64,000 bases of DNA from Stereocaulon alpinum (taxonomy: Eukaryota > Ascomycota > Lecanoromycetes > Lecanorales > Stereocaulaceae), in assembly GCA_018257865.1 (NCBI GenBank), contig JAEUBA010000034.1:1-64000 (forward strand). Reading direction: 5' to 3'. Positions 44,497-56,079 of this stretch are shown here, one piece after another (positions within the stretch are counted from its first letter, which is position 1; each line of letters begins with the position of its first letter). The position numbers were made by a program, and so were the translations under genes. Under the pieces are notes generated by a model. That model made no database searches. It was not told where the DNA came from and saw only the letters and a list, made by a program, of their open reading frames with translations.

Positions 44497-46080
44497 ATGG
44501 ACAACTTCGCAATTCTTCCCGTAAACAGATTCGCTGGGTCCAGCGCAGCGATTCGAAGGCCGAAAGTAGAGTCTTGTATGCGTTTTATAATTGGTTCAGC
44601 GATTGACCTTATTCCAGGAGATCGCATACTTCTCGTATGACGATGAGCACACATTCCATCTGGATGAGCGATCGTTACGCTACTACTATCCACCAAGACT
44701 TGGTGCAGATCTGTCGAAAGGATTCAACACATTTCAACAGCTCGACGATACGGGGGATGATCATCTCGACAGCCTTCTGAATACAATCGTCGATCTTGAA
44801 CGACGGACTGGTACGAAATGTACAGCGGACATCATTACTTGGCGGGGCATGATGACAAAGGTTCCTTCAGCTTCTTCCCCCTTCAATTAACCGACTAAGC
44901 ATTACAGATAATGGCAACTCCGTTCGATAACATGAACGGGTACGACGACTTTCAAAATTTCAGGAACGGTCTAACATTATGTAGCTTTGAGATGAACGCA
45001 ACGAGATTCCAAGTGGGCCATCCCAAAACCGCTACAGCTTGAGTCTGATATCATGGCTGACTTCATGGTGTGGCGAAGGACAGCATGTAAGTTGCCCAAG
45101 ATAGATCTCCCTGTCACTGAAGATGCCAATGTTCCCAGCTTTATCGAGGAAAACCATAAACACAAGATAGAATCTAAGAAAGCGCAGCAAAATCAACCTT
45201 CTCGGCCTGGAGCTCCTTCGCAAGACCTCATGGCTTACTGGGGTAAGTCGTGCCGTAAGTATGTAACAGACCCAACTCAGATGGTCGCAGGATATAAGTT
45301 TGAGACACTCTCCCTAATGCCCGACCAGTGGGATCCGACGTCGCGGGACTTCATCGAAGGCCGTGAAGATATGGTAGTGAACAATTATGCTCAGTATTGC
45401 TCTGTTGTCAAAACGGGGATCGGCAAAGCAAAGATGGTCATTGGAGGTGAAGTCGATGCTTGTAAGTGGAGTCAACCACACTTTTATACACGAATGGGGA
45501 ACATACCTGATGAATTGCTTAGTATGGGGCTGCAAACCCGATGACAAAGACGATCCCATCAATTGGGTTGAATTGAAGACGTCGGCGGAAATAGAAAACG
45601 ATAAAGATAATATGAAGTATGAAAGAAAGCTCATGAAAATCTGGATACAATCATTCCTACTTGGAGTACCGAAGATCATAGTCGGCTTCCGAAGCAAGAA
45701 AGGCATCTTGCAAAGACTCGAAGAACTGGAGACAAAGAACATTCCCACTATGGTCAAGAAACAAGGCAGAGGCACGTGGGATGGCAACCTTTGCATTAAT
45801 TTCACAGCTAGCTTTTTGGACTGTAAGTACCAGCGACAGTCTTTGGAAGCGCATCGGCTGACGAATGTTAGGGTTGAAGCAAACGATCACTGGGGAAGGA
45901 GTATGGCGCATCAGGCGAAGAGAGAGATCTTCGGTTATAGAGATCTTCAGGAATGAGGAGTCTGGCCACGGTGATATTCTCTCGCGCGAGTTCATTGAAT
46001 GGCGAAGTCGAGAAGACGCTGGTGGCGTTGATGATGTAGAAGCTGCGAAGAAGCGACTCTTAGACTTGATCAAGGAGTAA
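44497..46080 (+). CDS. RAI1: Decapping nuclease Rai1 (DXO family)
   Basis: Rai1 removes incomplete or non-canonical 5' caps from RNA and stabilises the 5'-3' exonuclease Rat1 in the nucleus. Eight exons encode about 397 aa: 44497-44565, 44618-44860, 44908-44939, 44985-45012, 45101-45242, 45291-45461, 45523-45822 and 45872-46080. Family motifs appear in order: EIAYFSYDDEHTFHLDERSL, then RYYYPP; TWRGMMTKIMATPFD; NGFEMNAT; FIEENHKHK; EGREDMVVNNYAQYCSVVKT; the metal ligands in VIGGEVDA and NWVELKTSAEI; KKQGRGTWDGNLCINFTASF; and VWRIRRRERSSVIEIF. Seven introns of 45-88 bp are all GT-AG. Intron 2 has a weak donor (GTTCCT). The acceptor of intron 4 could be at 45091 or 45100; both keep frame. Confidence 0.9.
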
Positions 46081-46604
46081 ATGTTGGAGATGCCCCAATG
46101 TCCGAGCCGATTGCCCTCCGGATCTTGCCAGTATTTCTTGTGTGAGACGACTTCTCAGCTGAACGATTATCTTGGGTGCATTGATACATGCCTACGAATT
46201 AACAGCAACAGAACCTGCCGTCTCCGCCTTTTCGTCTCAATTGACTATGTTCGCAGCCGCCACAACCAGCCTAAGCGCGGTCATCAGAGCGTGACGAAGA
46301 GGCAGCTCACATATTTGAGGTTTCGCATTTCACTCAAACATCCAGTTCCTAGGTCATGTCTTGGCATACCAGCTGTAAGGTGGGAAGTGCATACGAAGCC
46401 TCAACGAGACGCGAAAGAAGCTTTTGCGGTTACGAGCAAGGCATGAAAGGGGTAATTGAGAGCGCTCCAAGGCAATAAAGACGTTGATGGATATTACGAT
46501 GCCTAGCTGTGCGTGCAATGCTACCTATCCTATAGATTCGAGACCCACAAAGAACGGCAGTAGAAGCAAACCATGGGAATCTGGCTTATCGTATGGACAT
46601 ATGA
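46081..46604. other. Intergenic, convergent RAI1 and DUF7918 gene
   Basis: 524 bp between two 3' ends. A 121-codon frame starts just after the RAI1 stop (46081) but has no family feature. Confidence 0.45.
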
Positions 46605-47774
46605 CTAATCATCACTGGTGAGGTCGATAGTCGCGGGTTCGGAAGTGCGAGATCTTTTGCGAGAGGCTGCATTCTCGGCCTCTTCACGCTCTCGCTTGAT
46701 TCTGATGTTTGGGTTTGAGCCTTCAGTCTTCTTGTTGTCAGCATGCTCAAGGTAAGCAAGCCGAGCCTATGATCATGTCAGTAGGCTCTGTAACGGAGAA
46801 CTAAGAGTGGAAACACGGACTCGCAATTCCTGCAACTCCTGTTCGTGTGATGTGTTGTTAATGGTGGCTGAGATTATTTCTGGCTCCGGTGATGGAGTTC
46901 GAGGAATGCAGCCGAGCATTTGCAGGGTATCTAGAACGATCGTGAGCTCGAAAGCGTGTAGCGAGATGGGTTGAATCTCACGTCTCGATCGGTAGAAGAT
47001 GTTGTAGATCAACGGCTGACCACGTTCTCCCTCCATTGGCCTTACATCATACTCGTGGGGCGGCGGCCCCGTCGAAGATTTCTCTTCGGATGTACTGATC
47101 TCATCAAATCAGTCTTGAGGCGAACTAATCTGATGTTGAGTCTTACCAAACGGTGTTAGCGATGGCTTTGCCTTTTAGTACTTTTTCAGACACCTGCGTT
47201 ACTACATCCATGGATCTCTTGACTGGAGGACGAGGTGTATCGTATTTGATGCGATGGACACGTCGTATGTGCAATTGAATTCTTCCGAGGTCCTGCACTT
47301 CATTCATTGAGGTAGGTCCATCGGACGTGTCTGCTGTGTGAACGGTCAGCCACTGTTCCGCTATGGGAGAAACAGGAAGTAGCTACCTATTACCAATGCC
47401 CCAAATGTGGTTTCTCCAGACTTCCATTGCCGAGTTTCATTGCACCAATGCGAAATGCGCGAAAACATGATCGCTGCTGATTCCTGTCTGAGCCTCGATG
47501 CCGTAATATCCCATGCGGCTATGTCCGAGTACCAACCATGAGCCTCGTTATCGTAGCAGATTTTGACCCGGACAGCATCGTGCGGGCCAAGAGATGAGAG
47601 TATGAAAGCCGGATTTATGCTAACTTTGACCTGAAAGGTGGCACCAGTGACTGCTTCGACGTATTGCTGGCGGACCCTCAGATTATGACTAGGCTCCTCA
47701 TCCGGGTCATTGTATAGGGCCAACGTGTTGCCGCCGGAAATGACGTCAACTTGAATGCCCTCGAAAGGGTCCAT
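46605..47774 (-). CDS. DUF7918-type protein with C-terminal SUMO-interaction-like motif
   Basis: Four exons (47774-47387, 47333-47147, 47094-46821, 46766-46605) encode 336 aa. The N-terminal part (MDPFEGIQVDVISGG, RQQYVEAVTGATFQVKVSIN, RVKICYDNEAHGWY) fits the fungal DUF7918 beta-sandwich-like domain, often annotated only as hypothetical. After it come basic and polar segments, then a predicted coiled coil (EQELQELRARLAYLEHADNK), a basic patch (RIKREREEAE, ASRKRSRTSE) that could be a nuclear signal, and the terminus ATIDLTSDD. This hydrophobic core flanked by acids resembles a SUMO-interaction motif. Introns are 53, 52 and 54 bp. The function is unknown; a nuclear role is inferred only from the tail. 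Confidence 0.78.
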
Positions 47775-48117
47775 GACAGCGGCGATGGATCGGATCTGCC
47801 AACGGTTGAAAGATTAGATGCTTATTCTTTAGCCTTGTGAGACTGCCGCTGCCCCAGTGGAATAGCTTTACTCTAGCGCGCAACGCGTTGGAAGCTTGCC
47901 GCAACGTGACCGGGAGCCAGCCGAGCCAGCCGAACCAGCCAAGCCCCCACTTTCCCCACCGAAAAAATTTCCGCAAGTGATTATTTTCTGTTCTTTCCTT
48001 CGGCTCTTGGCCCGCAACTGACCTGCCAGCGCCAGTGCTCAGCGACCTCATACGAGCCCTTTACAGCTCGACCGTTCGATCCTCTCCAGCTTATCGTACT
48101 CTGCAACCTCAGATTTC
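47775..48117. promoter_or_regulatory. Divergent promoter region DUF7918 gene/ADE5,7
   Basis: 343 bp between divergent start codons. It includes the internally repetitive GCCGAGCCAGCCGAACCAGCC (a few copies of an AGCC-type unit near 47915-47945). No regulator site is assigned. Confidence 0.4.
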
Positions 48118-50699
48118 ATGTCAATGGATGGCGAGCAGCTCCGCATATTACTTGTGGGTAGTGGGGGTAGGGAGCACGCTTTGGCATGGAAGCTTGGGCA
48201 ATCGCTCCTGGTCGATGTGATCTATACGATACCGGGAAATGGAGGAACGGCATTAGTACCTAAAGTCGAGAATGTGAGCAATGTCCCTCCGGATGATTTC
48301 CCAGCGCTTCTGGCCTTCGCAAGGGAGCATGCCATCAACCTGGTTGTGCCAGGTCCCGAGGTTCCGCTGGTGGCAGGAATTGGAAGCTTTTTCCGTGCAG
48401 GTATGGCAGCTGACAACCTACCATACCCATGCTGAGTATGTCCAGCTGGCATACGCTGCTTTGGACCAACAAAAGCTGCTGCGCAAATGGAAGGGTCGAA
48501 AACCTTTGCTAAGGACTTCATGGCACGTCACAACATTCCAACAGCGAAGTACCGAAACTTCAACGACTATGAAAAAGCAAAACAGTATCTGGACAGCATT
48601 GCTTACAATGTGGTTCTCAAAGCCTCAGGTTTGGCAGCCGGAAAAGGTGTGATTCTACCATCTTCGAAAGAAGAAGCTCAGAAGGCATTGAGAGAGATCA
48701 TGATGACGAAAGAGTTTGGCTCAGCTGGAGATGAAGTAGTCATCGAGGAGTATCTCGAAGGGGAAGAGCTGAGCTTTTTGACCTTCTCGGATGGGCATAC
48801 TATCAAGTCTCTGCCACCTGCGCAGGATCACAAACAGATATATGACAACGATAAAGGGCCGAATACCGGCGGAATGGGCGCTTATGCTCCAACCAGAGTT
48901 GCGACTCCGCAACTCATCGAGGAGATCCACCGAACGGTTCTACAACCTACAATCGATGGGATGAGGAAGGAACGGTATCCATTCGTGGGCCTGCTGTTCA
49001 CCGGATTCATGGTCACAAAAGAGGGGCCAAAGACCCTGGAATATAACGTACGAGAGGCCTCTAGCCTTCCTTCTTACGTGTTCAGTGGTTTCTAACACGT
49101 GATTAGGTTCGCTTCGGAGACCCAGAAACACAGACACTGCTGCCTCTTATGGATGGTGACCTCGCCGATGTGATGATTGCTTGCACTGAGGGGTGCTTGG
49201 ACGCGGTCACTTTCGGGGCGTACCCCATGTTCTCTGCCACAGTCGTTGCTTCTGCTGGAGGCTATCCTGGTCCATATGTTCGTGGAGACTCCATAAGCCT
49301 GGACACTCCGCCGGCTGACACCCATATCTTTCATGCCGGCACAAAGGCACCAACGGGTCTGGAAGTTCGAAATGACGGGCAACGTTTCCAGCAACCATTA
49401 CATCTGCAAGGTGCTCATGTGCATACTTCGCCAAACATCGGCTCGTCGAATACCCTGACAACATCCGGAGGCCGGGTAATTGCCGCAACATCGACGGGCA
49501 GCTCCCTCGAAGCTGCCATATCTCAAGCGTATATAGGGATGTCTACCATCAATTTTGCCAATATGCACTACCGCCGCGATATCGGTAAACGGAGCTTGGG
49601 GTCTGAGTCCGAACTTGCAAAGCCGCCCAACGGTACCGGTCTCACTTATGAGTCTGCTGGCGTCTCTATCTCAGCAGGCAACAGCCTTGTCAAACGCATC
49701 AAACCCCTCGTGGCGTCTACAGCTCGCCCTGGCGCATCGGCTGAAATAGGTGGCTTTGGCGGCGTCTTCAATTTGTATGAGGCAGGATACAAGACTACAC
49801 CCAAATTGGTCACAGGGACAGACGGTGTAGGCACGAAGTTGAAGATCGCTCAAGCTATAGGCAAGCATGACACCATCGGGATCGATCTTTGCGCGATGAA
49901 CGTCAATGACTTGATTGTGCAAGGAGCCGAGCCACTTTTCTTTGCGGATACCTACACCTGCAGTAAATTGGATGTCGACATTGCGGAACAAGTCATTAAG
50001 GGACTTTGCGCTGGCTGCAGAGAAGCAAATTGCGCTTTATTAGGTGGCGAAACAGCTGAAATGCCAGGGCTTTTTGCTACAGACGAGGAGTATGACATCG
50101 TGGGAGCAGCAACCGGAGCTATCCCGAGGGGCCAAAAAGTGTTACCCGATACCGGAGCGATGTATGCAGGAGACCTCCTCTTAGGGCTTGCAAGCAATGG
50201 AGTCCATTCCAACGGCTATAGCCTCATACGAAAGATCATTGAAGGAACCGGGCTAACATATCATGACCGGGCTCCATGGAGCGAAGAGTTTGAAAGCGTG
50301 GGCGAAGGCTTGCTGCTGCCTACTCGGATCTACGTCAAACCCCTGTTGCAGGTCATTAGGAAGGAGCTAGTGAAAGGTATGGCACATATCACGGGCGGAG
50401 GCTTGATCGACAACGTACCACGAATGCTGCCGGAACATTTAGCCGCGGAGATGGACGCGACAGCTTGGGTGGTGCCGAAAGTGCTGCGCTGGCTGAAGGG
50501 CCAAGGCTCGATTGATAACCTGGAGTTTGCGAGGACATGGAACACAGGTTTGGGCATGGTACTTGTCGTCGGCGAAGAGCGTGCGCAAGATGTGATGGAT
50601 GAGCTGAGGAGTGCAGGGGAAACTGTTTGCGTTGTGGGGAAGGTGATTGAAAGAAAATGCGAGGGCTGTATAATAAAAAACATGCACTCTTGGGAATAG
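48118..50699 (+). CDS. ADE5,7: Bifunctional GAR synthetase / AIR synthetase
   Basis: The protein catalyses two steps of cytosolic purine synthesis: phosphoribosylamine to GAR, and FGAM to AIR. Three exons (48118-48400, 48446-49047, 49107-50699) encode 825 aa. The GARS half shows ILLVGSGGREHALAWKL, VPGPEVPLVAGI, CFGPTKAAAQMEGSK, the ATP-grasp VVLKASGLAAGKGVILP and NTGGMGAYAP. The AIRS half starts near TYESAGVSISAGNSLVKRIK, with VTGTDGVGTKLKIA, GGETAEMPG and HITGGGLIDNVPRML. Intron 1 (45 bp) and intron 2 (59 bp) restore family sequence. Between HAGTK and LTTSGGRVIAATS the frame has about 30 residues more than usual. A 54-bp in-phase GT-AG candidate (49357-49410) could explain part of this. Confidence 0.95.
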
Positions 50700-51285
50700 G
50701 AACATCTAGGCGTTATCTGAGCATGCATAGATACCCAACCAGTAGAGGTGTCGGTGACCAGGACTGGACACACGCATTCCAAAGCTCAACCGTTAGTGCA
50801 TTGTCTTTCTTGCATTTCAAAGTGCTTCAAGATGACGCTTGTTGACGTCTGATGGTGGACTTCGCACATGTAGATCGACGCTAGTATCTAGCATATTTGA
50901 GTTGCATTATCTTTGGATGAAAATGACTTGCATAGCAGTAAGCACGATAAGAGAAAGCCCGAAGGACGTAGTAAGAGAGGACGTTGAGAGACAGAAGCTT
51001 GTCTCGTCGCCCTTGTCCGATATAGCCGAGGCGCCAGTAAACGCTGGAGTAATTACGCAAGTTCAGTAGATGCCCCAGCATTACACTCATGTCCCGCGTC
51101 ATTCTGCATTAGATGCGGAGAGCATTCCGAGCAGCTTGCGTGCAATTGCTACGCTGGTAATAATTTCCATATCATCCAATATTCTACTTCTTCTTGAGAG
51201 TCAGTCCCCTGTTCCCTCAAATCCACTTTGCAGATCCTTGTTTGGGCAGTTGGCAAACCATGAACGTGAGTGCATATCGGTCACA
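50700..51285. other. Spacer ADE5,7 to PH-LRR gene
   Basis: 586 bp on the same strand. The PH-LRR frame is open from 51070 in this region, including an ATG-less hydrophobic stretch, but I place the start at 51286. Nothing else is recognised. Confidence 0.4.
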
Positions 51286-54200
51286 ATGTCGGATAGGCGC
51301 AGAAGGAAATCCTTGACCATCTTCCGACCTGAGATCTCTGCATTGACTCCCATCAATGAACCACCCGACAGTGCCCCAGCTGGTGGGCTGCTTAAGGAAC
51401 GGTGGCCCGCGGCCCTCTTCTCCTCAAGTCCTACAAGCTCTCCCACAACCTCCGACATGCCACCCTCAAGCCCCGCAAGTCCACTGACCCCAATCAAGAG
51501 GACTGATTCACAGAGCAGTATAAGAGGCCTTCTACAAAAGTCAAGACCACGAAGCATGCAGAAACAGAGATCGGGTCGGCCATCAAGCATCTTCGGCTCC
51601 TTTCGCAATTCCCTCTATTCCTCGCAGGAAGAAGACAATCCGCTCGCACGTACTACATCAAAACCAGATTCAGTACACTCCACAGGCTCAGCTACCCCGC
51701 CCAAGTATGGAGGTTCGGTCCTGGAACACGGCGAGATACAAACATCAGGGGGTCTATTCAAGAAGAAAAACCAGTATTTCGTGCTCACAGACACACACCT
51801 GGTGCGGTTCAAGAGCCAGGAGCGGGCGTCCGAAATCTTCCCAAGCATACCATCATCCATTGGAAGATCGAGTGGCATAAGGCACTCTCGGAGGAGCTCA
51901 AGCGGATCTCTTCACGAGCTTCACACCACCTCGTCTAGTGAAAGTCATCACGCACTACAGCTTCATGACATCATCTCTGTATGCCGATTAGATGACGGTA
52001 AACCATACTTTAGCATTGAGATCAATCATATGGACGAGGAAACAAACTACCTCGGTGCTATAACACTGCAATTATACGATCCTCTGGAGTACAATGTATG
52101 GACATCATCTATTCGTGGCGCGGTGACTAAGGCTCGTCTCAACGATCCACAACCATTCTCGGAAAACCTGATCCAATACACGGCGAGGGTGCTTGAACGA
52201 GACCATGACTATCATCCAAGCTCATTCCACCTCTTCAAAGTGATGAGGAGGAGCGGCAAGTCCACAGTAAGATCTTCCTCAGAGGACCTGACTAAAGTCC
52301 ACTCGACAATTTGCATCCTAGCTTTGGGTATACACAAAATACACCTGGTCCCGTTTCCCAAATCCTCTAGAAGTGCATCGAACACCTCACTCTTAGACAT
52401 GAACGTTGTGTCCCACGGACTCTTAGCCGTCACAGATCTTAAAATGCATGAGGCCGACGACGCTTTTTCGATCACATGTCGTGTGCCTTTTCGCCAGAGT
52501 ACGACATTGTACCTGGCATCGTCCCTCGTTAGCGATATAGCTTTGACTGTACGGAATGGAATTGATTTCTTGAAGCCTCTTTGGGGGGAGGCGTCAATGA
52601 CTTGGGATGTGACCTCAGCCGTGGAGCTGGAAGCCTGGCATATAGATCCACCCGAAGATTCCATATCAGGTTATGACCGCACACTCATGGCCTACTGTGC
52701 GGCTTACAAAGTTGACCCCTCGAACATACAGTACTCAGTGCATGACGATTGTGACGATACACCTGTCTTCGAGCTCCTCCCGCCAGCGGACAGGAGGCGG
52801 ACCAGATACTCAGCGCTTGAGCTTCTGGCTATCATGAGATCGCTGAGGTACAATGAGTCTTTCTCTACTCTCTCTTTCCGAAATATCAGCCTAGACGTGC
52901 TGCATAATCTACACGACTGCTACGGCAATGACCATGTACCTCTGACGACTAAATCTGGAATTCCCATGAACATCCCTGACGAAGAGAACGCCACTCTGCT
53001 AGTTCAGGAAATACGAGCTTTGGCAGTTAAGTGCAGACGTCTTCGGCGACTGGACGTATCTTATTGTCTTACAAGGGATTTCCAGCAACATGAAAGTGAA
53101 ACGGTTCAAGACCCAGGCTGCGGCATTTGTGAAGCGTTGTTTCCGCTGTGTGCCAAGCAATGGACTAACATAGACTGGATCATACTCAATGGAATCGTTC
53201 TAACAGACATCGACATTGATTACATCTTCTCGGCTGCCATTGACAAGTCTTGTCACTTCCGTGCATTGGATGTTGGCTATTGTGGTTTAGTGGATCGAAG
53301 TATGCATACAATACTTCAAGCAATGTCTCATCAAGAGGCGACCATGGAGTCGATCAATTTGTCGGGCAACTTGGCTCGGCAGGAGCCCAAGGAGATCGAA
53401 GCCCAGCTCGGGCGCATGGAATTCATTCGCAAAGTCAATTTTTCTCATATCAATCGGATTTCAGGTCCTGAGGCTCTAATCCCAGCTGACATGTTGACCA
53501 ATTGGAGATTAGTGGACCTCCGGCTTAGCAGAACCGCGTTGAACGAGCTGACTATTGAAGCACTGATGATATATCTCATGAATGAGAAGTCGGAGCATCT
53601 CAGAATTTTGCTGCTCGATCAATGCCGACTCACCAGCACTGACGCCTCTTGCCTGCTGCATGCAATCAGTCGGAGACCTGGAAGAGCTAGGACAATGCAT
53701 CTTGACCTCAGCGATAACCGTCTGGAACAGGGTCACGAGGCTCTTGTTGGTGCAATAGAGCGCTCTTACAGTCCGGTACGGCTCACGATGCAGATGATGG
53801 AGTACAAGAATGAGAGAAACTTTCAAAACCTGATAGAAGCTTTCTCCAAAAATACTACTACCAAATCTCTCGACATCTCCAAGCTTTCACTCCCGATAGA
53901 CGCTGGGGATGACACGTGTACGATATTGAATCGGTTGTTCACGAAGAATCGGACCCTTGAAGAGATTGATATTTCAGGCGAACACACGCATATCGAGGCA
54001 GCTCAATATGGGAATGGCTTGAACTATGCGTTGGCTGGTCTAAAGCAGAACAAGACTCTCCAAGTCTTGCGTGTGGAGCATCAAAAGCTGGGGCTACAGG
54101 GAGCGAGCACGCTAGCCTCTGTCCTTGAAGAGAATACCACTCTGCGAGAAATACATTGCGAAAACAACGAGATCAACCTCCAAGCATTCACCGTACTCAT

Positions 54201-54831
54201 CAATGGTCTTGAACGTAACACTTCAGTTTTGTGGCTATCACCGATGGAATTCGATCGAGCTTGGACGCAGAAGAAAGTGGACCGCGAAATCGACAACATT
54301 TTAGACAACAATGTACCATCGTCCGTGACAAGAATGTCATCTTCCACCAAAGCAACGGTCAACCGAACACTGGGCCGGACTCTTGGTAGGACGCTTGGGA
54401 GCCGAAAGGTCTTTTCGCCTCGCAGCAATCACGACACTCATTTGCCAAAGAACAGTCATACGGACATAGATATCAGGGCTGCAATGGGAAGTCTATCACA
54501 GAATTGGGATCGAGAAGTCAGGAGGCTAAATGAGTATCTGGAGAGGAACATCAACCTGGCGCAGGGGCTGGCCCCCGATGATCAGGCATATTTTGGTGTT
54601 GACAGACCAGAGACTAGTGAAAGCCTGGCAACTACTATTCGGGGCTACAGCATCGACGACAAAACGCCGACTAGTGAGGTAGATCGTCAGCTGGGTGTGG
54701 AAGACAAAGACAGGCGGGAAAAGCAGGTTGACATTGAGGAGGATGAAATCGGCGCAGAAGAGAAGGGAGTGAGTACCGAGGATACTGGGTACGAGTCAGA
54801 GGGAGACACATTGGTGATGGGCAAATGTTAG
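51286..54831 (+). CDS. PH-domain and leucine-rich-repeat protein
   Basis: From MSDRRRRKSLTIFRPEISAL the intronless frame encodes 1181 aa. The first 140 residues are Ser/Pro-rich. A PH domain spans about 140-290 (VLEHGEIQTSGGLFKKKNQY with FVLTDTHLVRF to DPLEYNVWTSSIRGA), interrupted by a Ser/His-rich insert. A middle region (about 290-480) resembles a second PH-like or lipid-binding fold. From about 510 to 1000 come degenerate ribonuclease-inhibitor-type leucine repeats (LRILLLDQCRLTSTDASCLL, MHLDLSDNRLEQGHEALVGA, LREIHCENNEINLQAF). A helical acidic tail ends the protein. The architecture recalls CARMIL-like membrane-associated actin regulators, but homology to them is not shown. The upstream open frame (from 51070) lacks a suitable start context. 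It is probably peripheral at the membrane. Confidence 0.8.
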   Translation: MSDRRRRKSLTIFRPEISALTPINEPPDSAPAGGLLKERWPAALFSSSPTSSPTTSDMPPSSPASPLTPIKRTDSQSSIRGLLQKSRPRSMQKQRSGRPSSIFGSFRNSLYSSQEEDNPLARTTSKPDSVHSTGSATPPKYGGSVLEHGEIQTSGGLFKKKNQYFVLTDTHLVRFKSQERASEIFPSIPSSIGRSSGIRHSRRSSSGSLHELHTTSSSESHHALQLHDIISVCRLDDGKPYFSIEINHMDEETNYLGAITLQLYDPLEYNVWTSSIRGAVTKARLNDPQPFSENLIQYTARVLERDHDYHPSSFHLFKVMRRSGKSTVRSSSEDLTKVHSTICILALGIHKIHLVPFPKSSRSASNTSLLDMNVVSHGLLAVTDLKMHEADDAFSITCRVPFRQSTTLYLASSLVSDIALTVRNGIDFLKPLWGEASMTWDVTSAVELEAWHIDPPEDSISGYDRTLMAYCAAYKVDPSNIQYSVHDDCDDTPVFELLPPADRRRTRYSALELLAIMRSLRYNESFSTLSFRNISLDVLHNLHDCYGNDHVPLTTKSGIPMNIPDEENATLLVQEIRALAVKCRRLRRLDVSYCLTRDFQQHESETVQDPGCGICEALFPLCAKQWTNIDWIILNGIVLTDIDIDYIFSAAIDKSCHFRALDVGYCGLVDRSMHTILQAMSHQEATMESINLSGNLARQEPKEIEAQLGRMEFIRKVNFSHINRISGPEALIPADMLTNWRLVDLRLSRTALNELTIEALMIYLMNEKSEHLRILLLDQCRLTSTDASCLLHAISRRPGRARTMHLDLSDNRLEQGHEALVGAIERSYSPVRLTMQMMEYKNERNFQNLIEAFSKNTTTKSLDISKLSLPIDAGDDTCTILNRLFTKNRTLEEIDISGEHTHIEAAQYGNGLNYALAGLKQNKTLQVLRVEHQKLGLQGASTLASVLEENTTLREIHCENNEINLQAFTVLINGLERNTSVLWLSPMEFDRAWTQKKVDREIDNILDNNVPSSVTRMSSSTKATVNRTLGRTLGRTLGSRKVFSPRSNHDTHLPKNSHTDIDIRAAMGSLSQNWDREVRRLNEYLERNINLAQGLAPDDQAYFGVDRPETSESLATTIRGYSIDDKTPTSEVDRQLGVEDKDRREKQVDIEEDEIGAEEKGVSTEDTGYESEGDTLVMGKC

Positions 54832-55279
54832 CAATAGCATATGTGGAATGATAGCGTTCTGTTTGGTAGACAAAAGGAATCTCGATGATTTGATGAGGAT
54901 GACGGCAACGGCGTTTGGATATGGCAAGGTACATTGATCGGTGGGTTTTTCATGCATGAGTGCGACTCGCGTGTCAGACGGGGCGCAGGCGGGAGACACG
55001 CGTAGATGGCTGTTTCTCAGAGGGCATTCGGTGCGAATAATTCGGAGGATTAAAAGGATTACGTGTATATATAGAAACCTCGGCACAGACGACATGGCTG
55101 TGCGAGACTGGCGCAAAAGTAGAAACGAGATGTTGCAGATGATTCTCCATCAAGCCCTAACAGTGCCTAACCTTGGGGCTCATGACCCCACAAAGATACC
55201 TTGAGGTCCTTAACCGAGTTACTGACCACACCTGGCGAAAAAGGGTCTTTCGGGGGTACAAGGATCTGGAGTGGTGGGT

Positions 55280-55308
55280 GGGGGGGGGGGGGGGGGGGGG
55301 GGGGGGGG
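55280..55308 (+). repeat. G29 homopolymer
   Basis: A run of 29 consecutive G residues, preceded by GTGGTGGGT. It can form G-quadruplexes and its assembled length may be unreliable. Confidence 0.9.
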
Positions 55309-56034
55309 TGGCTTGATAGGCAGAAATGGCAGGTCTGGCAAGCCTGGGGCTGTGCTCTTGGCGTCGCATATGCAGTCTAAGGTAGCAGAGAAGCTTTTAG
55401 GGGAGCGAGGGGAGCTGTGGTGGCCGCCTGGCGGGAAAGACTCGCAGCGCCATACTGATTCCGGCCTAAACAATTGCCAGGGGAGCGAATCAGGCGCTAG
55501 CAGTCAAAGAATTCAGGCAGCTTGAAGTTAAATGTCGCAAAATGAAGCCAATAATTGTCCACGCAACCTAGGACACTTTCTGGACCCCGACAGACCCTCT
55601 CAGGCTCAAGGCTCTCACCAGCCGTAACTTAGGTAACTTACAACAACTAAGTTAGTTCTACGCTTTTCTTCTTCTCTGAATCTTCTTGTTGTAACTGCCC
55701 TCCACCACTAATAACACTCTTTGTCTGTCCTTCCCTCTCATACCCATTCCATTCCATTCTTGCCAGAGACAATTCCATTGTCTTCTTGAGTAAATATTTT
55801 GTGACACTCTGGATCTTCAATATGGTCTGCCTTTCATTTTAGGATTGGAACGGGGAACCCCTGATGCAGCCTACCAGCGAGTGCACGCGGCCAACTGCGA
55901 CGAACCCTTAGGGGCGTCAAAACTGTCAAAACTGTCAAAACATCTTGGACTGGTCTTCAAATATATCAAAAACGGCTCCCACCATTGCTAATTGTCACAA
56001 ACCTCCGCCACGCCATCGCTTCGACCCTACATAA

Positions 56035-56079
56035 CACCACCATCACCATCACCATCACCACCACTACCTCCTCCTCCTG
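56035..56079 (+). repeat. CAC/CAT and CTC repeats in SUR1 leader
   Basis: Alternating CAC and CAT triplets followed by CTC triplets end 12 bp before the SUR1 start codon, so they lie in the presumed 5' leader. Confidence 0.8.

Noticed and set aside
51070..51285. N-terminal extension of the PH-LRR protein
   Set aside because: 72 extra residues with a hydrophobic stretch unlike the family start; the internal ATG at 51286 precedes the conserved-looking basic N-terminus.
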